A stretch of 64,000 nt of DNA from Methyloversatilis sp. RAC08. GTDB taxonomy: Bacteria > Pseudomonadota > Gammaproteobacteria > Burkholderiales > Rhodocyclaceae. The DNA is taken from contig NZ_CP016448.1 in the NCBI RefSeq assembly GCF_001713355.1, forward strand, positions 1,054,001 to 1,118,000, written 5' to 3'. Position numbers and translations under genes: made by a program. This document shows positions 6,871 to 15,760 of the stretch, one piece after another. The notes under the pieces are model-generated. The model did no database searches. It was not told the origin of the DNA and saw nothing but the letters and a program-made list of their open reading frames with translations. The stretch's first letter is position 1. The number at the start of each line of letters is the position of its first letter.

Positions 6871-8577
6871 ATGCGCATCGTCCTGATCCACCCAAACTAC
6901 CACTCCGGCGGCGCCGAAATTGCGGGCAACTGGCCGCCGGCCTGGGTCGCCTACCTCACCGGCTACCTGAAGGCCGGCGGCTACGATGACGTGACCTTCA
7001 TCGACGCGATGACGCATCACCTGACGGACGATCAGGTGCAGGCGCGGCTGATCGAGCTGGATCCGGACATCGTCGGCTGCACGGCGATCACGCCGTCGAT
7101 CTACAAGGCGGAAGAACTGCTGAAGCTGGCCAAGGACCTCAAGCCGTCGGTGGTGACGGTGCTGGGCGGCATTCACGGCACCTTCATGTATCCGCAGGTG
7201 CTGAAGGAAGCGCCGTGGATCGATTGCGTGGTGCGCGGCGAAGGCGAGCAGGTGTTCCTGAACCTGGTGCGCGCGGTCGATGACGGCCAGTGGGCGCGCG
7301 ACCCGGTGAGCGTGCGCGGCGTGGCGTTTCTCGACGCCGATGCGCAGGTGGTGGCCACGCCGGCCGAGCCGCCGATCCAGGACCTGGACCGCATCACGCC
7401 GGACTGGGGCATTCTTGAGTGGGACAAATACATCTACATTCCGATGGGCGTGCGCGTGGCGATCCCGAACTTCGCGCGCGGCTGCCCCTTCACGTGCAGT
7501 TTCTGCAGCCAGTGGAAGTTCTGGCGTGACTACCGCATCCGCGATCCGAAGAAGGTGGTCGACGAGATCGAGGACCTGGTGAAGAACCACGGCATCGGCT
7601 TCTTCATCCTGGCGGACGAGGAACCGACGATCCACCGCAAGAAATTCATCCAGTTCTGCGAAGAACTGATCGAACGCGACCTGGGCGTGCTGTGGGGCAT
7701 CAACACGCGCGTGACCGACATCCTGCGCGATGAGAAGCTGCTGCCGCTGTTCCGCCGGGCCGGTCTGGTGCACGTGAGCCTGGGCACCGAGGCGGCGGCA
7801 CAGCTGAAGCTCGACCGCTTCAACAAGGAAACGACGATCGCGCAGAACAAGAAGGCGATCGCGCTGCTGCGCGAAGCCGGCATCGTGACCGAGGCGCAGT
7901 TCATCGTCGGCCTGGAAAACGAAACCGCCGAAACGCTGGAAGAAACCTACCGCATGGCGCGCGACTGGAACCCCGACATGGCCAACTGGGCGATGTACAC
8001 GCCGTGGCCGTTCTCGGATCTGTTCCAGGAGCTGGGCGACAAGGTCGAGGTGTTCGACTACGAAAAGTACAACTTCGTCACCCCGATCATGAAGCCTGAC
8101 GCCATGGACCGCGCCGAGCTGCTCGACCGGGTGATGAACAACTACCGTCGCTTCTTCATGAACAAGACCTTCTTCCAGTACCCGTGGGAAAAGGACAAGC
8201 AGCGGCGCAAATACCTGCTGGGCTGCCTGAAGGCCTTCCTGAAGAGCGGCTTCGAACGCAAGTTCTACGATCTCGGCCGGGTCGGCTACTGGGGCCCGCA
8301 GAGCAAGAAGAAGGTGGACTTCGCCTTCGCCGACGAGCGCGTGCATGCGCGACCGGACGGCGCAGCGATTGCCGCCGCCGACGAAGGCTGGGTCACCATG
8401 CACGGCCCGAAGATCGAAATGCGCCGCAAGAAGGGCGAGGAACTGGCCGCAGCCGCCATCGCCGCGTGCGGCGGCGGGCACGACCAGCTGAGCGACGAAG
8501 AAGCCGATCGCGCGCTGGCCGCCCACGCGGCCCGCACCGCGGCGGCGATCGAAGCGGCCCAAGCCAGCACCGTCTGA
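6871..8577 (+). CDS. bchE: Mg-protoporphyrin IX monomethyl ester anaerobic oxidative cyclase
   Basis: Forms the isocyclic (fifth) ring of bacteriochlorophyll without O2, using cobalamin and a radical SAM cluster. The N-terminus ([19 protein letters not shown]) is nearly diagnostic for BchE. Residues 1 to about 190 form a B12-binding-like Rossmann domain, and C205-x3-C209-x2-C212 (in [10 protein letters not shown]) is the 4Fe-4S site of the radical SAM domain. The product is 568 residues, normal for the family. The ATG at 6871 is chosen because it begins the conserved N-terminus and follows a GAGG; the frame is open upstream, through the PpsR boxes. bchJ follows 13 nt downstream. The rest of the photosynthesis genes are not in the window. 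Confidence 0.93.
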   Translation: MRIVLIHPNYHSGGAEIAGNWPPAWVAYLTGYLKAGGYDDVTFIDAMTHHLTDDQVQARLIELDPDIVGCTAITPSIYKAEELLKLAKDLKPSVVTVLGGIHGTFMYPQVLKEAPWIDCVVRGEGEQVFLNLVRAVDDGQWARDPVSVRGVAFLDADAQVVATPAEPPIQDLDRITPDWGILEWDKYIYIPMGVRVAIPNFARGCPFTCSFCSQWKFWRDYRIRDPKKVVDEIEDLVKNHGIGFFILADEEPTIHRKKFIQFCEELIERDLGVLWGINTRVTDILRDEKLLPLFRRAGLVHVSLGTEAAAQLKLDRFNKETTIAQNKKAIALLREAGIVTEAQFIVGLENETAETLEETYRMARDWNPDMANWAMYTPWPFSDLFQELGDKVEVFDYEKYNFVTPIMKPDAMDRAELLDRVMNNYRRFFMNKTFFQYPWEKDKQRRKYLLGCLKAFLKSGFERKFYDLGRVGYWGPQSKKKVDFAFADERVHARPDGAAIAAADEGWVTMHGPKIEMRRKKGEELAAAAIAACGGGHDQLSDEEADRALAAHAARTAAAIEAAQASTV

Positions 8578-8590
8578 GCGGCCGTCGACC

Positions 8591-9187
8591 ATGAGTGCGA
8601 CACATGCATCGACCCGTATCGGTCCGAACGCCATCACCCGCGTGGCCGAAGCCCTGCAGCAGCGCAACGGCGAGGCATTCACGGCGCTGATCTTCGGCCG
8701 GGCCGGCCTGCTGCGCTATCTGGGGCAGCCGCCGCAATCGATGGTGGACGAAGCCGAAGTGATGCGCCTGCACCGCGTGCTGCGCGACAGTGTCGGCCCG
8801 GCCGACGCGCGTGCGGTGGCGCGCGATGCCGGTCGGCGCACCGCCGACTACCTGCTGGCCCGGCGCATTCCGCGCCCGGTGCAGGCGCTGCTGCACCGGC
8901 TGCCGGCGGCGCTCGCTGCGCGCGTGTTGCTGGCGGCGATCCGGCGCCACGCCTGGACCTTCGCCGGCAGCGGCCACTTCAGCGCGCGCGCCGGCCGGCC
9001 GGTTGTGCTGACGCTGCAGGACAACCCGCTTTGCCGCGGCGTGGTGCTTGACGGGCCCGCCTGCGACTACTACGCCGCCACCTTCGAGCACCTTTTCCGG
9101 GTGCTGGTGCATCCGCGCGCGCGGGTGCGCGAAACCGCCTGCGAAGCGATGGGCGCCGCCGCCTGCGTGTTCGAGATCGACTGGTAG
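8591..9187 (+). CDS. bchJ: BchJ, V4R-domain bacteriochlorophyll biosynthesis protein
   Basis: A 198-residue protein with a C-terminal V4R domain (about residues 110-198), resembling BchJ. BchJ was first called the 4-vinyl protochlorophyllide reductase; later work assigned that activity to BciA/BciB and BchJ may act as a tetrapyrrole carrier or assistant. It starts 13 nt after bchE and is probably in the same transcript, the same pairing as in purple-bacterial bchEJ(G) operons. Cysteines in NPLCRGVVLDGPACDYY fit the usual V4R cysteine pattern. Confidence 0.85.
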   Translation: MSATHASTRIGPNAITRVAEALQQRNGEAFTALIFGRAGLLRYLGQPPQSMVDEAEVMRLHRVLRDSVGPADARAVARDAGRRTADYLLARRIPRPVQALLHRLPAALAARVLLAAIRRHAWTFAGSGHFSARAGRPVVLTLQDNPLCRGVVLDGPACDYYAATFEHLFRVLVHPRARVRETACEAMGAAACVFEIDW

Positions 9188-9430
9188 ACGCGTCCGCGCG
9201 CCGCATGCGTCGGCGAAAGTGGGCTCCGAATCACGTTCGGGACGGGGCACGAGCCGGGTTGATCAAGGGTCGGATCGGGTAGCGGCACTGAACGCCCGGC
9301 GCCCGGGACGTTCGAAACAGATATGCCTCCTGTGCAAAGATGCGTGTCTTCAGGCACGGCGCACCGACGTGCCATCATGTCGCCGCCGTCACCATTTCCC
9401 TTTTCTGCAACGTCCCGGAAGGAAACCCGC

Positions 9431-9841
9431 ATGTCACTCAGGTCCGCCCTGACCGCCTTTTTCGCACTCATCGTCTGCGCCGCGGCGCAGGCGGCGGATC
9501 GCCCGTCGCTGTTCCTGAACCTGACCACCGACAATTCGCAGCGCTCGGAAACCGGGCTCATCTTCGCGAAGAACCAGCTGGAGCGCGGCCACGCACTGAC
9601 CGTGCTGCTGAACGATCAGGCCGTGCGCATGGGCAGCAGCACCAACCTGCGCAATTTCGTCAATCAGCAGAAGCTGCTGCGCGAACTGATGGGCAAAGGC
9701 GCCGTGGTACTGGTGTGCCGCGTGTGCATGCGCCACTACGGCGTGACCGAAGCCAGTCTGATGCAGGGCATGCAGCTCGACGACCCCGAGCGGGTCGGCG
9801 AAGCGCTGTTCCGCGACAACACGCGCACGCTGACCTGGTAG
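9431..9841 (+). CDS. Periplasmic DsrE-family protein
   Basis: A 136-residue protein. Residues 1 to about 21 form a Sec signal peptide with cleavage near AQA-AD. The mature part has the DsrE/DsrF-like fold: FLNLTTDNSQRSETGLIFAKN, then VLVCRVCMRHYG, where the CxxC pair is in the place of the active cysteines in sulfur-relay relatives. Function is unknown; it could handle sulfane sulfur or act in redox sensing in the periplasm. ATG 9431 is chosen over an upstream in-frame start at 9323 because it begins the signal peptide and follows GGAAGGAAA. The next gene begins directly after its stop. Confidence 0.85.
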   Translation: MSLRSALTAFFALIVCAAAQAADRPSLFLNLTTDNSQRSETGLIFAKNQLERGHALTVLLNDQAVRMGSSTNLRNFVNQQKLLRELMGKGAVVLVCRVCMRHYGVTEASLMQGMQLDDPERVGEALFRDNTRTLTW

Positions 9842-10864
9842 GTGCTGCAGGGCAAGCACGCGAAGCATGCACTGCATATATATACGGCGACATCGCTGAC
9901 CACCCTGCCCGACGACCTGCCGGTGCCGCTCGACGACGGTGCGGCCGCCCATCTCGAAGGGATGCGTCTGCCCGCGCTGACGCTGCCGCGCACCGACGGC
10001 GGCACGACCGATCTCGCGGCGCTGCGCGGCCTGCACGTGATCTATGTGTATCCGATGACCGGCCGGCCGGATTCGCCGCTGCCCGACGGCTGGGACGCGA
10101 TACCCGGCGCACGCGGCTGCACGCCGCAGTCGTGCGCCTTCCGCGACCACCATGCCGAGCTGGCTGCGCTGGGCGCCGGCGTGTTCGGGCTGAGCAGCCA
10201 GAGCGGCCACTACCAGCAGGAAGCTGCGGCGCGCCTGCTGCTGCCCTTTCCGCTGCTGAGCGACGACGGCCTGCAGCTGAAGGCAGCGCTGCGCCTGCCC
10301 ACCTTCACCGCGGCCGGTCTGGAGCTGTACCGGCGGCTCACGCTGATCACCGACGACGCACGCATCCTCAAGGTGTTCTACCCGGTGTTTCCGCCCGATC
10401 GCAATGCCGCCGACGTACTGGCGTGGCTCAAGGAGCACACCATGAAAACCCGCGACACCGCGCTGGCCCTCGCTGCCTGCGCCGCCACCGCCCTCGCCGC
10501 CGATGCCGCCCCGCGCATGCTGACCCCCTGCCCCGACTCGCCGAACTGCGTGTCGACCCAGTCGGACAGCGCGGCGAAGATGGCGCCGATTCCCTTCAGC
10601 GGCGACGCCGCCGCCGCGCAGGCGCGCCTGAAGCAGGTCATCCTCGCCCAGCCTCGCGCCACCATCACCCGCGAAGAGCCCGGCTTCATCGCCGCCGAAT
10701 TCCGCTCGCGCATTTTCCGCTTCGTCGATGCCGCAGAGTTCGCCATCGACGCCGGTGCATCGGTCATTCACTACCGCTCCGGTGCGCGCACGGGGTACTC
10801 CGATTTCGGCGTGAACCGCTCGCGCATGGAAGCGTTGGCGAAGGACTTCGCCGACGCGAAGTAG
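9842..10864 (+). CDS. AhpC/TSA-type peroxiredoxin fused in frame to an exported DUF1499 protein
   Basis: One open frame encodes two complete proteins. Residues about 20-200 are a peroxiredoxin-like domain (LPVPLDDGAAAHLEGMRLP, VYPMTGRP, then GCTPQSCAF with two cysteines). Residue 201 is a methionine that begins a new signal peptide followed by a full DUF1499 domain. The GTG at 9842 abuts the stop of the DsrE gene; the real start may be further in (a CTG near 9899), because homologues begin close to LPDDLPVP. A signal peptide buried in mid-protein is not expected to work, so separate translation of the second half is likely. See the entry for 10442. Confidence 0.75.
   Translation: MLQGKHAKHALHIYTATSLTTLPDDLPVPLDDGAAAHLEGMRLPALTLPRTDGGTTDLAALRGLHVIYVYPMTGRPDSPLPDGWDAIPGARGCTPQSCAFRDHHAELAALGAGVFGLSSQSGHYQQEAAARLLLPFPLLSDDGLQLKAALRLPTFTAAGLELYRRLTLITDDARILKVFYPVFPPDRNAADVLAWLKEHTMKTRDTALALAACAATALAADAAPRMLTPCPDSPNCVSTQSDSAAKMAPIPFSGDAAAAQARLKQVILAQPRATITREEPGFIAAEFRSRIFRFVDAAEFAIDAGASVIHYRSGARTGYSDFGVNRSRMEALAKDFADAK
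10442..10864 (+). CDS. DUF1499 exported protein, likely translated from an internal start
   Basis: From ATG 10442 the frame gives 140 residues: a signal peptide (basic MKTRD, then an alanine/leucine core ending about residue 22) and a DUF1499 domain (PCPDSPNCVST, then REEPGFIAAEFRSRIFRF and YSDFGVNRSRME). AAGGAG lies 5-6 nt before the ATG, a strong ribosome binding site inside the peroxiredoxin frame. DUF1499 proteins are small exported proteins of unknown function. The likely history is a peroxiredoxin stop codon that once overlapped this start and was lost. Confidence 0.7.
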   Translation: MKTRDTALALAACAATALAADAAPRMLTPCPDSPNCVSTQSDSAAKMAPIPFSGDAAAAQARLKQVILAQPRATITREEPGFIAAEFRSRIFRFVDAAEFAIDAGASVIHYRSGARTGYSDFGVNRSRMEALAKDFADAK

Positions 10865-10900
10865 GCGCCCTCGGGAGCTGTCCCCGAGGGAACTGTCGCT

Positions 10901-10998
10901 GTGGGAGCGGCGGCCTGTGGGAGCGGCGGCCTCGCCGCGATTAATGCCGCGATGATCGTTGATCAACGCGCCGATCGCGGCGAGGCCGCCGCTCCCAC
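10901..10998. repeat. REP-like element with 25-bp perfect inverted repeat
   Basis: The unit GTGGGAGCGGCGGCC occurs at 10901 and again at 10917. The second copy extends to 10941 and is exactly complementary to 10974-10998, giving 25-bp arms around a 32-nt loop. The same GTGGGAGCGG head is seen at 25061 and 25090, so this is a dispersed REP-type element. Between the DUF1499 gene and the convergent histidine kinase gene it could also act as a bidirectional terminator. Confidence 0.85.
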
Positions 10999-11029
10999 AA
11001 AACCATCGCCGCTCCCGCAGCCCCGCCCT

Positions 11030-12769
11030 TCAGGCCGCGGCGGACTTGCTTTCCGCTTCCGGCGCCAGCACGAAGCGGACGCAGCCTTCGCGGTTGTGAT
11101 CGAGCTGCAGGCGGAAGCCGCTGGCGCGGGCGAGCAGTGCCGACTGGTACAGACCGACACCCAGACCGCTGGCGGAGCCGACCGGCGCCTGCAGCAGGGT
11201 GTCGGCCAGATCGTCGGCGATGGCGCTGCCGCTGTCTTCGACCGACAGCCGGTCACCGCCGAGGCGGAGCACGATGGTGATGTCGGGTTCGGCCAGCCGC
11301 TTCTGCAGCGCGTTGCCGACCAGATTTTCGGCCACCGTCGTGTACAGCGCACCGGGCAACAGCTGGTCGGGTTCGGTCATGCCTTCGACCGTCACGCCCT
11401 GCCCGACGAAGTGCGCCGCGGTGGCCTGCAGCCATTCGGGGGCCGGCGTCCATTCGCCATCCACCGGCTGCGGGCGGCGCAGCTTGTCGAGCGTGGCTTC
11501 GAGGCGTGCGCTGATGACCGGCAGCTGGCGCGCCAGCAGCGCGTTGGCGCGGGCGGCACTGTCCGGGTCAGTGGCTTCGCGGGCGGCGAAACACAGGGTG
11601 TTGAGCGACTGCAGCAGATTCTTCACGTCGTGCGTCAGCCGAGCGCCGGTGTCGTGGATGGCCGAAAGGTAAGACAGACGGCGCAGTTCTTCGGTACGCA
11701 ATTGGGCCTGGTAGAACTGGCCGAGCAGCTGCACCAGCAGGTTGAAGTGCCACAGCAGACCACCGGACAGCGGGCGCGCGGTGTACAGCGTCAGGTCGAG
11801 CAGCGGGTGTTCGAAGTCCTGCCGGTGCGCGGCGACCTCGCCGAAGCGGCGCGGTGGCATCGTGTTCGCACCGCTGCGGGTGCGCCACTCTCCGCCGCTG
11901 ATCAGCGGCAGCGCGAGCAGTCGGTTGGCCGCGCGGGCGACGAATTCCTCCGGCCGGCTTTCTTCCTGCGACAACGACGCCAGACTTTCCAGCCAGCGCT
12001 CATAGGGCAGCGCCAGCGACAGCACGTAGCGGGTGAAGGCGACGCTGACGCCGCCGAAGCCGGCGCGCGGATTCCACGCCCAGCCCATCACCATCAATGC
12101 GGTGGCCAGCACGCCCAGCGTGGCGAGCAGCGCGCGCAGGTAATCGACACCGGCCAGCTGCATCGCCGCCAGCGTGCCCAGCACGAGTACCGCGAGCAGC
12201 AACAGCACGAAGGTGCCAGACACGAAGTCAAGTACTTCGCGATCGCGGTCGGCCCGCTCGCGACCGGGCACCAGCAGCATGACGGTCAAGGCCAGCGGCG
12301 CCAGCCACAGCCCGAGCGCATCGATGCCGGACGGCACCGGCAGGCCGGGCGGCAGCGCCCGCGGCAGTGCGATGGTCAGCAGCGCCGTGATCAGGTAGGC
12401 CAGTGCGCCGAGGTAGTAGATGCGCGGCCCGCGCGAACGCGAAAAGAACACCTTGCCGCCGACCAGACCGGCCAGCAGCAGCAGCCACAGGCTGAGCGCC
12501 AGCGGCCCGTAGAACCACAGGAACACGCCGACCAGCGCGCACAGCGCCGCCAGCACCGGCCATTCGATGCGGGACTGCGCGCGCAGCAGGGGTTGCCACA
12601 GCAGCAGCAGGCCGAGGTGGGGCAGCAGCAGCGCACGGCCGAACAGCAGGTCGTCATCCAGCCACAGCAGCAGATGCAGGCTGGTCAGCACGCCGAGCAG
12701 CAGCCAAGGCTGGGCCCGCGTCAGCCACATTACGCGCATGCGGCGCGGCACGGCAGGACGTCGCATCAC
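11030..12769 (-). CDS. Membrane-bound sensor histidine kinase without a paired response regulator
   Basis: A 579-residue protein. The first 250 residues contain about eight to nine hydrophobic segments, suggesting a sensor that reads the membrane or a transported compound. The dimerisation box is at about 370-390 (ARLTHDVKNLLQSL, H380), similar to that of PrsK-type kinases of exopolysaccharide systems. The ATPase part follows with ENLVGNALQKR (N box), EDSGSAIADD (G1) and GLGVGLYQSA (G2). No response regulator is adjacent. The next gene is a divergent prepilin with a possible sigma-54 promoter. Its target is unknown. Confidence 0.82.
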   Translation of the reverse strand: MMRRPAVPRRMRVMWLTRAQPWLLLGVLTSLHLLLWLDDDLLFGRALLLPHLGLLLLWQPLLRAQSRIEWPVLAALCALVGVFLWFYGPLALSLWLLLLAGLVGGKVFFSRSRGPRIYYLGALAYLITALLTIALPRALPPGLPVPSGIDALGLWLAPLALTVMLLVPGRERADRDREVLDFVSGTFVLLLLAVLVLGTLAAMQLAGVDYLRALLATLGVLATALMVMGWAWNPRAGFGGVSVAFTRYVLSLALPYERWLESLASLSQEESRPEEFVARAANRLLALPLISGGEWRTRSGANTMPPRRFGEVAAHRQDFEHPLLDLTLYTARPLSGGLLWHFNLLVQLLGQFYQAQLRTEELRRLSYLSAIHDTGARLTHDVKNLLQSLNTLCFAAREATDPDSAARANALLARQLPVISARLEATLDKLRRPQPVDGEWTPAPEWLQATAAHFVGQGVTVEGMTEPDQLLPGALYTTVAENLVGNALQKRLAEPDITIVLRLGGDRLSVEDSGSAIADDLADTLLQAPVGSASGLGVGLYQSALLARASGFRLQLDHNREGCVRFVLAPEAESKSAAA

Positions 12770-12852
12770 GGTGTCGCCCTGCTTTCATCGGTCGTGGCGC
12801 GCCGCCGCGAAAGGTGACCGAATCGTGACAGGACTGACCGGATTCGGTCAGG

Positions 12853-12868
12853 TTGCACGCCGTTTGCA
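12853..12868 (+). promoter_or_regulatory. Candidate sigma-54 promoter of the prepilin gene
   Basis: TTGCACG-CCGT-TTGCA matches the sigma-54 consensus TGGCACG-N4-TTGCA with one mismatch, in the -25 G. The -24 G and -12 C are 12 bp apart, as required. Transcription would start near 12879 and leave a leader of about 130 nt. Type IV pilin genes are often RpoN-dependent, which supports the reading. No activator gene is adjacent. Confidence 0.4.
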
Positions 12869-12884
12869 CCGGAACAACCGGGTT

Positions 12885-12900
12885 GTGAACGGTCGTTCAC
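12885..12900. promoter_or_regulatory. GTGAACG-GT-CGTTCAC palindrome in the kinase/prepilin intergenic region
   Basis: Seven-base perfect arms with a 2-nt centre, located just after the predicted sigma-54 start point. It may be a repressor or activator site or an element of the leader RNA. Confidence 0.4.
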
Positions 12901-13011
12901 CGTTGCCAATGAAAAAAATCGTTTCCAAATCAGCACAATCAAGGAAACACTCCCGGTATCGTCCGATCGGGCACGGAATCTGCATCGTCGGGACGCATAC
13001 GGAGGATTCAC

Positions 13012-13704
13012 ATGAAAGCCAATCAACAAGGGTTCACGCTGGTCGAAATCGCCATCGTGCTCGTCATTATCGGTCTGCTGCTGGGCGGCGTGCTCAAGGG
13101 GCAGGAACTGATCAACAGCGCCAAGGCAAAAAGCCTGGTGAATGACTTCCGCACGATGTCGACCGCCGTGTACGCCTACCAGGACCGCTTCCGCTTCATG
13201 CCGGGCGACGATCCGGCCGTGGTGCAGCACGTCGCGGGCACGCTGGCCACCACGCCGGGCTCGCCAGAAACCCAGGGCAATGGCCGCATCGGCGGCAACT
13301 GGAACTCGACCACCGCGACCGATGAATCGCGTCTGGTGTGGCAGCACCTGCGCCTGGCCAACCTGCTGACCGGCCCGACCGTCGAAAGCGACCCGGCCTA
13401 CCTGCCGCGCAACGCGGACAACGGCACCATCGGCATCACCAGCACCTCGCCGATCACGCCGGCCACCGGCAGCGGTCCGGATTCGCGGCCGATGACCGGC
13501 GCCTTCTTCATCTGTTCGTCCGGCATCACCGCCCGCCTCGCGCGTCAAGTCGATTCGACCATGGACGATGGCGTCACCAACACCGGCAACGTGCGCGCGA
13601 TGATCGACGTCAATGGCACGCCGTCGGCGACGTCGACCGCGTCCAACATCGACGCCGCGGCCGAAACCGCAGCCGATCGCTACACGGTGTGCGTGGCGTT
13701 CTGA
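13012..13704 (+). CDS. Type IV pilin-like (prepilin) protein
   Basis: A 230-residue protein with a short leader and the prepilin cleavage motif QQGFTLVEIAIVLVIIG; PilD-type peptidase should cut after Gly8 and methylate the phenylalanine. The hydrophobic helix continues to about residue 30. The globular part (about 60-230) ends with a pair of cysteines (ICSSGI near 165 and VCVAF at the C-terminus) that could form the pilin disulfide loop. GGAGG at 13001 sets the ATG at 13012. It stands alone, without pil assembly genes. It may be a minor or accessory pilin, or a type II secretion pseudopilin-like protein. Confidence 0.85.
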   Translation: MKANQQGFTLVEIAIVLVIIGLLLGGVLKGQELINSAKAKSLVNDFRTMSTAVYAYQDRFRFMPGDDPAVVQHVAGTLATTPGSPETQGNGRIGGNWNSTTATDESRLVWQHLRLANLLTGPTVESDPAYLPRNADNGTIGITSTSPITPATGSGPDSRPMTGAFFICSSGITARLARQVDSTMDDGVTNTGNVRAMIDVNGTPSATSTASNIDAAAETAADRYTVCVAF

Positions 13705-13728
13705 CGTCGGGTTCGCAGGAATGGCCGC

Positions 13729-15708
13729 TCAGCCCTTGAGCAGGCGCGATTCGGCCTGAGCCAGTTCGGCCGGCGCGCCCAGCAGCACCACCACATCGCC
13801 GCTTTCGAACGCCAGGTCGGAACTGGGCTCCAGCGCCCGGATACCGCGCCGGCGGATCGCACTCACCTCGACGCGGATGTCGTTGAAGTGGAATTCATCG
13901 ATGCGGTGTCCGATGGCCCAGGCGCCCGGTGCCAGCGGCACCGAATGCAGGCGCGTGTGCTGCTGATCGGTCGCCGCCTCTTCCGCCAGATGTTCGGCAC
14001 CACGGTACAGCCCGCGCAACAGGTGGTAGCGGTCGCCGCGGAACTGGCGGATGCGCTTGAGCACGCGGTGCAGCGGAATTCCCAGCAGCACCAGCGCGTG
14101 GGTGGCCAGCATCAGTGACGATTCGAGCGACTCCGGCACCACTTCGGTGGCTCCGGCGGCCGACAGCTTGTCGTAGTCGCGCTCGTCGAAGGTGCGCACG
14201 ACAACCGGCACTTCGGCATGCAGCTCATTGACCAGGTGGATCACGCGCAGCGCCGCCTCGGTGTCGACAAACGTGATGACGACGATGGACGCCCGCGTCA
14301 GCCCGGCCGCAATCAGCGTTTCGCGCTTGCCGGCGTCGCCGAACACCACCGTTTCGCCGGCCGCCGCGGCTTCGCGCACCCGCTCCGGATCGAGGTCGAG
14401 CGCGATGAATGAAATGCCCTCGTTCTCCAGGAAGCGCCCCAGATACTGACCGTTGCGGCCGTAGCCGCAGACGATGGCGTGACCGTCCGTGGCCAGCGAC
14501 TGCGCCGCGATCGACGTGAGCTGCATCGAGCGCATCAGCCATTCCGACGGCACCAGCCGCAGCACGATGCGGTCGGCGTAGTGCGCGAGAAAAGGCGCGG
14601 TCAGCAGGCTCAGCAGCAGCGAGGCAAGCACGATCTGCAGGATGCGGTCGGGCAGCAGATTCGCCGAATCGGCCAGCGCCATCAGCACGAAGCCGAATTC
14701 GCCGCCGGCGCACAGCCACAGCCCGACGCGCAGCGCGGTGCCGGGCGACGAGCCGAAAAAGCGCGACGCCGACGCGGCCACCACGAACTTTCCGATCAGG
14801 ATGAACAGCACCGTCACCAGCACGAAGAACAGCTCGGACAGCACCAATGCGAGGTTGAGCTTCATGCCGATGGTGACGAAGAACAGGCCGAGCAGCACGT
14901 CGCGGAACGGCTTGATGTCCTCTTCCACCTGATAGCGGTACTGGGTTTCCGAAATCAGCATGCCGGCCAGGAAGGCGCCAAGCGCCAGCGACAGCCCGGC
15001 GTGCTCGGTCGCGAACGCCATGCCCAGCGTCACCAGCAGCACATTGAGCATGAACAGTTCAGGTGACTTGCGCTGCGCCACGACGAAGAACCAGCGCTGC
15101 ATCAGGCGTGGCCCCAGGTAGAGGATGAGGGTCAGCGCCACCGCCGCCTTCACGCCGGCCAGCGCCAGCGCTTCCATGCTTTCCTCGGCGCCAAGCGACA
15201 GCACAGGAATCACCACCAGGAAAGGCACGACAGCCAGATCCTGGAACAGCAGCACGCCGATCACCTGCCGGCCGTGCGCGGAATCAAGTTCCAGCCGCTC
15301 GACCAGCAGCTTGATCAGCACCGCGGTGGACGACATCGCGATCGCCGCGCCGACGGCGACCGCACCCTTGATGCTCAGCCCGAACAGCCAGGCGAACGTG
15401 ATGACGCCCAACACCGACAGCGCGACCTGCATGCCGCCCAGGCCGAACACCACGCGCTTCATCGAAAACAGCTTGGGCAGCGAGAATTCGAGCCCGATCG
15501 AAAACATCAGGAACACGATGCCGTACTCGGCGAACTGTCGCGCCTCGTCGGTATCGGGAATGAACGCCAGCGCGTGCGGGCCGGCCAGCGCACCGACCAG
15601 CAGGTAACCGAGAATGGGCGGCAGGCCGACGCTGCGGAAAAGACCGACCACCAGCACCGAAGCGGCGAGCAACAGCAGGACCAGCTCGAGTGCGGACATG
15701 GTGGGCAA
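13729..15708 (-). CDS. CPA2-family monovalent cation:proton antiporter with RCK domains (KefB/KefC/YbaL type)
   Basis: A 659-residue inner-membrane protein. Residues 1 to about 385 have 12-13 transmembrane helices of the Na+/H+ exchanger fold, with the conserved FQDLAVVPFL segment. Residues about 410-530 form a TrkA-N (RCK) nucleotide-binding domain starting IVCGYGRNGQYLGRFL. Residues about 570-659 form a TrkA-C domain. It probably exports K+ in exchange for H+ under nucleotide control. No KefF or KefG-like ancillary subunit is adjacent. The ATG at 15699 (residue 4) is an equally good start. It is divergent from the kdsD operon. Confidence 0.88.
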   Translation of the reverse strand: MPTMSALELVLLLLAASVLVVGLFRSVGLPPILGYLLVGALAGPHALAFIPDTDEARQFAEYGIVFLMFSIGLEFSLPKLFSMKRVVFGLGGMQVALSVLGVITFAWLFGLSIKGAVAVGAAIAMSSTAVLIKLLVERLELDSAHGRQVIGVLLFQDLAVVPFLVVIPVLSLGAEESMEALALAGVKAAVALTLILYLGPRLMQRWFFVVAQRKSPELFMLNVLLVTLGMAFATEHAGLSLALGAFLAGMLISETQYRYQVEEDIKPFRDVLLGLFFVTIGMKLNLALVLSELFFVLVTVLFILIGKFVVAASASRFFGSSPGTALRVGLWLCAGGEFGFVLMALADSANLLPDRILQIVLASLLLSLLTAPFLAHYADRIVLRLVPSEWLMRSMQLTSIAAQSLATDGHAIVCGYGRNGQYLGRFLENEGISFIALDLDPERVREAAAAGETVVFGDAGKRETLIAAGLTRASIVVITFVDTEAALRVIHLVNELHAEVPVVVRTFDERDYDKLSAAGATEVVPESLESSLMLATHALVLLGIPLHRVLKRIRQFRGDRYHLLRGLYRGAEHLAEEAATDQQHTRLHSVPLAPGAWAIGHRIDEFHFNDIRVEVSAIRRRGIRALEPSSDLAFESGDVVVLLGAPAELAQAESRLLKG

Positions 15709-15760
15709 GAAGGGGCGGCAGGGCCATGAGCGGATGGCCGGCCGCCTGCCGTGGGCAGGT

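Noticed and set aside
6871-8577. Generic B12-dependent radical SAM protein of the RumMT/P-methylase type as an alternative to bchE
   Set aside because: The N-terminal signature, length, following bchJ and the PpsR boxes all favour bchE.
10901-12817. Plus-strand open frame (638 codons) opposite the histidine kinase
   Set aside because: It starts within the REP element and turns into a Gln/Arg-rich low-complexity sequence; the minus strand gives a full kinase.
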